From the NCBI GenBank assembly GCA_026686845.1, contig JAIVEN010000022.1:25952001-26016000 (forward strand): a stretch of DNA of 64,000 bases, written 5' to 3'. Position numbers and translations under genes: made by a program. This document shows positions 60,406 through 64,000 of this stretch, piece by piece. The DNA is from Adenanthera pavonina (Eukaryota; Streptophyta; Magnoliopsida; Fabales; Fabaceae). Under the pieces are notes generated by a model. The model saw only the letters and a list, made by a program, of their open reading frames with translations. It made no database searches and was not told the DNA's origin. Each line of letters begins with the position of its first letter. Within the stretch, counting starts at the first letter, position 1.

Positions 60406-61149
60406 TTAACACAAATCAATTAAGGTTTTTAAAAGTTAGATAAAAAATATTTTCTGTAATTCTATGTTAATAAATGTATGATAAATTATATATATATAAT
60501 AATATAATTTTTTATGAGTTAATAATTTAATAAAAAATTTGTTATTATTTATAGTAGGGGATTTTTCAAGTTTTCATTTATTATTTGATTAGAATTTTGT
60601 GAATTTTTTTAGTGTCATTATTTATCTAACTTTTTATGTGTTTTTACAAGTAATGAAATGTTTTTTTTTTCATTTGGATTTACTTCAAATTTTCCTTTTT
60701 TTCGTTGGTGTATATTAAAAATTGTAAAAAAACAGGTCAATCTATATAATGTAATCAGTAGGTTTGCTCGTTTAACCCATGAATTATATAATCTGAGGTT
60801 TAACCCATGAATTATATAATCTGAGTTGATTCTAGTTCCTTTTAAATGGATTGTATATTTTGCAACCCAATGTGCACATTTTCACAGGTTAAACAGATCA
60901 TCCTGGGTTATAATCCGTTTTCCAGGCTACAGGTGTAATCTTTTTGGTAGAACGATTTGAAATAGCACGACACTCATAAAAGGCAGGAAAGTCACGAATT
61001 AAGCTTGAGTGAAATTTGAAAATTGTGTCGTGCGAAGTTTGTCAACCAAAATGTCTATGAAGATCTAACAAAGTCTCAAAAAATAAAATAAGAATAATTT
61101 GAAATATATGTAGAATAAAAAATTAATTAATTGACTAGAAAGAAGACCA
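60007..61149. other. 3' UTR of the small gene and intergenic repeats
   Basis: A TA microsatellite lies at about 60369-60405. GGGTTGACGGGTTATACAAG and CAACCCAATGTGCACATTTT-like phrases resemble transposon ends. No gene seen. Confidence 0.45.
60770..60825. repeat. 28-bp perfect tandem duplication
   Basis: Two adjacent copies of a unit starting GTTTAACCCATGAATTATAT and ending ATCTGAG. Confidence 0.85.
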
Positions 61150-61814
61150 TTGACACGTGATGAGAGAGAATGGAGACGAGATGGTGAAGGAAGGTGGGGG
61201 AGGACAGGACGAAGATGATGGCAACGTGATCTTTAGAAGTAAAGGGAAGACTACGATGGGCATTCCATTGGAAACAAGGGAGCGTCAGGCTTTCGGACAT
61301 ATTTTTTCGTATAAGGATAAGTTTTAAGCCTTGGTGATTCGGGGTTCTTGGAGTTGAATATGTCGGCGGCCGATGCTCTAACGGGCTGGAAGGAGTATTT
61401 TGTCAAGATGAGTGGGAAGAATGCTATGGAGGCAGGAGAGGAACGGGGTCAAGAAAATGAGGAGGGTGAGGAAGAAGAAAATGAAGGAGATGTGCAGAAC
61501 AGGAACATTTCGAAGTTGTCAATCACTGCGGAGGAATATACGGCATAGTGCAAGCCGCACATGAATTCACTGATTGTAAAACTTTTCGGGAAATCCTTCC
61601 AAGTAGGGTTTATGCGGCAAAGGATGCAACGTATGTGGGGAGCCAAGAACCCCATTAAGGTTACACCACTGAACAATGGATATTATATTGTGTCTTTTTC
61701 TAATCAAGAAGATCGGGATTATGCTTTCCAAGAGGGACCATGGATGATTGCGGATCATTACCTTATGGTGTAAAGGTGGAGACCTAACTTTAGTCCCTGG
61801 AAAGCAGATAACCA
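61150..61814 (+). pseudogene. LINE ORF1-type (DUF4283) relic, cut by the copia element
   Basis: The reading frame gives MNSLIVKLFGKSFQVGF, MQRMWGAKNPIKVTPLNNGY, YIVSFSNQEDRDYAFQEGPW and MIADHYLMV, then a stop and RWRPNFSPW. This is the DUF4283 domain of plant non-LTR retrotransposon ORF1 and related nucleic-acid-binding proteins. Stops occur before CKPHMNSL and after YLMV. An acidic Glu-rich stretch precedes it. The frame ends where the copia LTR starts, so the copia insertion probably interrupted it. Confidence 0.72.
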
Positions 61815-62065
61815 ATGTAAGAAAAAGAAGAAATAAAGAGAAGGAGAAATTCAGAAGCAATTGTAGGAAACTTACTTGATTATGTTCACTATACAGAGTG
61901 CAATATATACACGGGAAAGAGAGGTCGAGGGAATAATTACAATATCAATCAGAATTCCTAAAGAAAAGGAACTAAAGAGGGAAAAAGGAAATCTAAGATA
62001 ATTACAATCAAAACAAATCAAATCTAAGATAATTACAAATCAAATCAAATCAATTATAATTAACA
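61815..62065 (-). repeat. 3' LTR of the copia element
   Basis: On the minus strand the LTR starts TGTTAATTATAATTGATTTG and ends TTCTTACA, about 251 bp, with TG...CA ends. It is preceded by the purine tract TTGAGGGGGGA, the usual second-strand primer. The partner LTR is not in the window, so age cannot be read. Confidence 0.75.
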
Positions 62066-62078
62066 TCCCCCCTCAAAC

Positions 62079-64000
62079 TCAAGATGGGGAAATGACAGCC
62101 ATTTTGAGTTTGTCCACTAAAAGCTGAAAACGGCCTGGATTATGGGACTTGGTGAACAGGTCGGCTGGTTGATCAGCAGTCTGGATGGGAAGAAGTTTTA
62201 GAATGCCTCGGGTAACATGCTGCCTAGTGAAGTGACAATCAATTTCAATATGCTTAGTCCTCTCATGAAAGACATCATTGTGAGCAATCTGCATAGCACT
62301 TTGATTATCACAATAAAGAGCAGTGGGAGAGGTTTGACAAATGCCCATGTCTTCAAGTAACCATCTAAGCCAAAGTATTTCAGAGGTAGTGTCTGTTAGT
62401 GCTCGATATTCAGATTCAGTGCTAGATCGAGAAGCCAAAGTCTGCTTCTTACTCCGCCATGAAATAAGAGAGGTACCAAGAAATATGCAAAATCCTGTAG
62501 TAGAGCAACGATCAGTATGATCACCTCCCCAATCAGCATCAGAATAAGCCTGTAAGGTAAGATGAGAGGTGGCGGAGAAATGTAGACCACGAGATAGAGT
62601 GCCATTAATATATCGAAGAATACGAAGAACCGCTACATAATGGGTAGTACGTGGTGCTGACATAAATTGACTAACAATATGAACAGCATAAGCAATATCA
62701 GGTCGAGTCACGGTGAGATATATGAGACTTCTAACCAACTCACGGTATAAAGTAGGATTATCCAGTGGAGTGCCATCAGTAGGTGTAAACCTAGCATTAG
62801 GCTCGATAGGAGTTTTCTCAGTTTGATCATCAGAAATTTGAGCTTTGGAAATCAACTTAGAGGCGTACTTAACTTGAGAAAGAGAAATATGATCAGCCAG
62901 TGTGAATACTTCTAACCCAAGAAAGTAACTTAAGTGCCCAAGGTTCTTCATTTCGAAGTGTTGCCCGAGAAAATTTTGGAGTTCCTGAATACCTGTGGAA
63001 TCATCACCAGTAATGATCATATCATCAACATATAAAAGTAATAGAACAATCCCTCGATCAGTTCTACGAATAAAGAGTGCAGTGTCGTGAGGACTACATG
63101 AGAATCCAAGTTGATTGATTGTAGAACTAAATTTGACAAACCAAGCACGGGGAGCCTGTTTAAGACCATAGAGAGCTCGATGAAGACGACAAACTTTGTT
63201 TCCTGAGTAAAGATAGCCAGGTGGAGGTTTCATGTATACCTCTTCCTCTAAGTCACCATTCAAAAAAGCATTTTTGACATCCATTTGATGAAGAGCCCAT
63301 TGCTTTGCAGCAGCAATGGCAAGTAGACTTTTGACTGATGTAATACGAGCAACCGGAGTAAACGTCTCCTCATAATCTATGCCATACTCTTGAGTAAAGC
63401 CTTGTGCCACTAAGCGAGCCTTGTATCGCTCTACAGACCCATCAGAATGATTTTTTATTTTGTAGATCCATCTGCTCCCCACAAGAGATTTATCTGGTGG
63501 GAGCTTAACCAAATCCCAAGTGTGCATTTTCTCTAAAGCCTGTAATTCATCTTGCATTACTTGCTGCTAACGAGGGTCACCAGAGGCTTCTTTAAAGGAT
63601 TGAGGTTCATGCAAAGAGAGTATGGAAGAAAAGCAATGATAATCACGAAGATAAGGAGGAAGATGTCTTACTCTTGTAGAACGAGTGGTGGAAGATGAAG
63701 GCATGTCAGGTGCAGGATCTTCAAGAGGGGCAGGATCATTGGTGAGGGGCGAATCATCAGACGTAATGGGAACCGGATCTGAAATTTCAGTACCTGTGTC
63801 ACTTGGAAAAAGATCAGCAGAAGGGTTGACAAAAAGAGGAGATGAGGCCGATGGAATAGAAGAAAATTGGGATAGACTAGAAAACATGACATGTTCCCAA
63901 AACATAACATGACGAGAAATGCGAATGCGATGAGATAGGGGATCCCAACAACGATACCCTTTATGCTCAGAATCATAACCTAAGAAACAACAAACTTGTG
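62079..64000 (-). pseudogene. Copia pol: integrase end, reverse transcriptase, RNase H, one stop
   Basis: From the right edge the frame reads VCCFLGYDSEHKGYRCWDP (end of integrase), a Ser/Pro-rich linker, then TAG at 63569-63567. It goes on with QQVMQDELQALEKM. The reverse transcriptase has WIYKIK, ARLVAQGF, QMDVKNAFLNG and the active-site YVDDMIITG. RNase H has SDADWGGD, STESEYRAL and TKHIEIDCHF. The frame ends at 62079. The TAG stands where the family has Trp (DPxWQQAM), so a single base change split an otherwise open pol. Apart from that stop, 492 codons are intact, suggesting a recent insertion. Confidence 0.88.

Larger units (their letters stand above)
61815..64000 (-). mobile_element. 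Ty1/copia retrotransposon, 3' part, running off the right edge
   Basis: The 3' LTR (61815-62065), purine tract and pol (from 62079) lie on the minus strand. The rest of pol, gag and the 5' LTR are beyond the window. Its left edge falls inside the LINE relic, which dates it as the younger insertion. Confidence 0.88.

Overview
The window is AT-rich nuclear DNA of a flowering plant, most likely a eudicot: genes are split by many GT-AG introns, the proteins are plant-specific families, and the spaces between genes hold SINEs, LINE pieces, MITEs, a Mutator-like element and a Ty1/copia element. I could not identify the species.

Layout, left to right. 617-784 (+): last exon of a GARP-type transcription factor, probably APRR2. 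5646-9351 (+): a complete six-exon tetraspanin-like gene that matches TOM2A (279 aa, C-terminal CTIM prenylation box). 12203-17813 (+): a nine-exon type I inositol polyphosphate 5-phosphatase of the CVP2/CVL1 group, whose last intron lacks a normal donor. 22211-22713 (-): three box C/D snoRNAs behind a promoter with a TATA box, telo boxes and a site II element; this is the least obvious system here and no protein-coding frame explains it. About 24264-32307: an 8 kb decayed Mutator-like element carrying a MULE transposase and a plant-mobile-domain (MAIN-like) gene, both on the minus strand. 38624-45067 (+): a complete 12-exon plastid-type pyruvate kinase (PKP3-like, 571 aa). 45488-50837 (-): a complete five-exon NRT1/PTR transporter (NPF7.3/NRT1.5-like, 591 aa), convergent with the kinase. 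58049-60006 (+): a small two-exon gene of unknown function. 61150-61810 (+): a LINE ORF1 (DUF4283) relic, followed by the 3' LTR and pol of a minus-strand copia element that runs off the right edge.

The order TOM2A - PKP3 - NPF7.3 is, from memory, the order on Arabidopsis chromosome 1 (At1g32400, At1g32440, At1g32450). The window therefore looks like a conserved gene block spread out by transposable elements. The genes do not form one pathway: they cover membrane tetraspanin function, phosphoinositide signalling, rRNA modification, plastid glycolysis and nitrate/potassium transport. All exon limits were read by eye from splice sites, reading phase and family conservation; none is supported by transcript data here.
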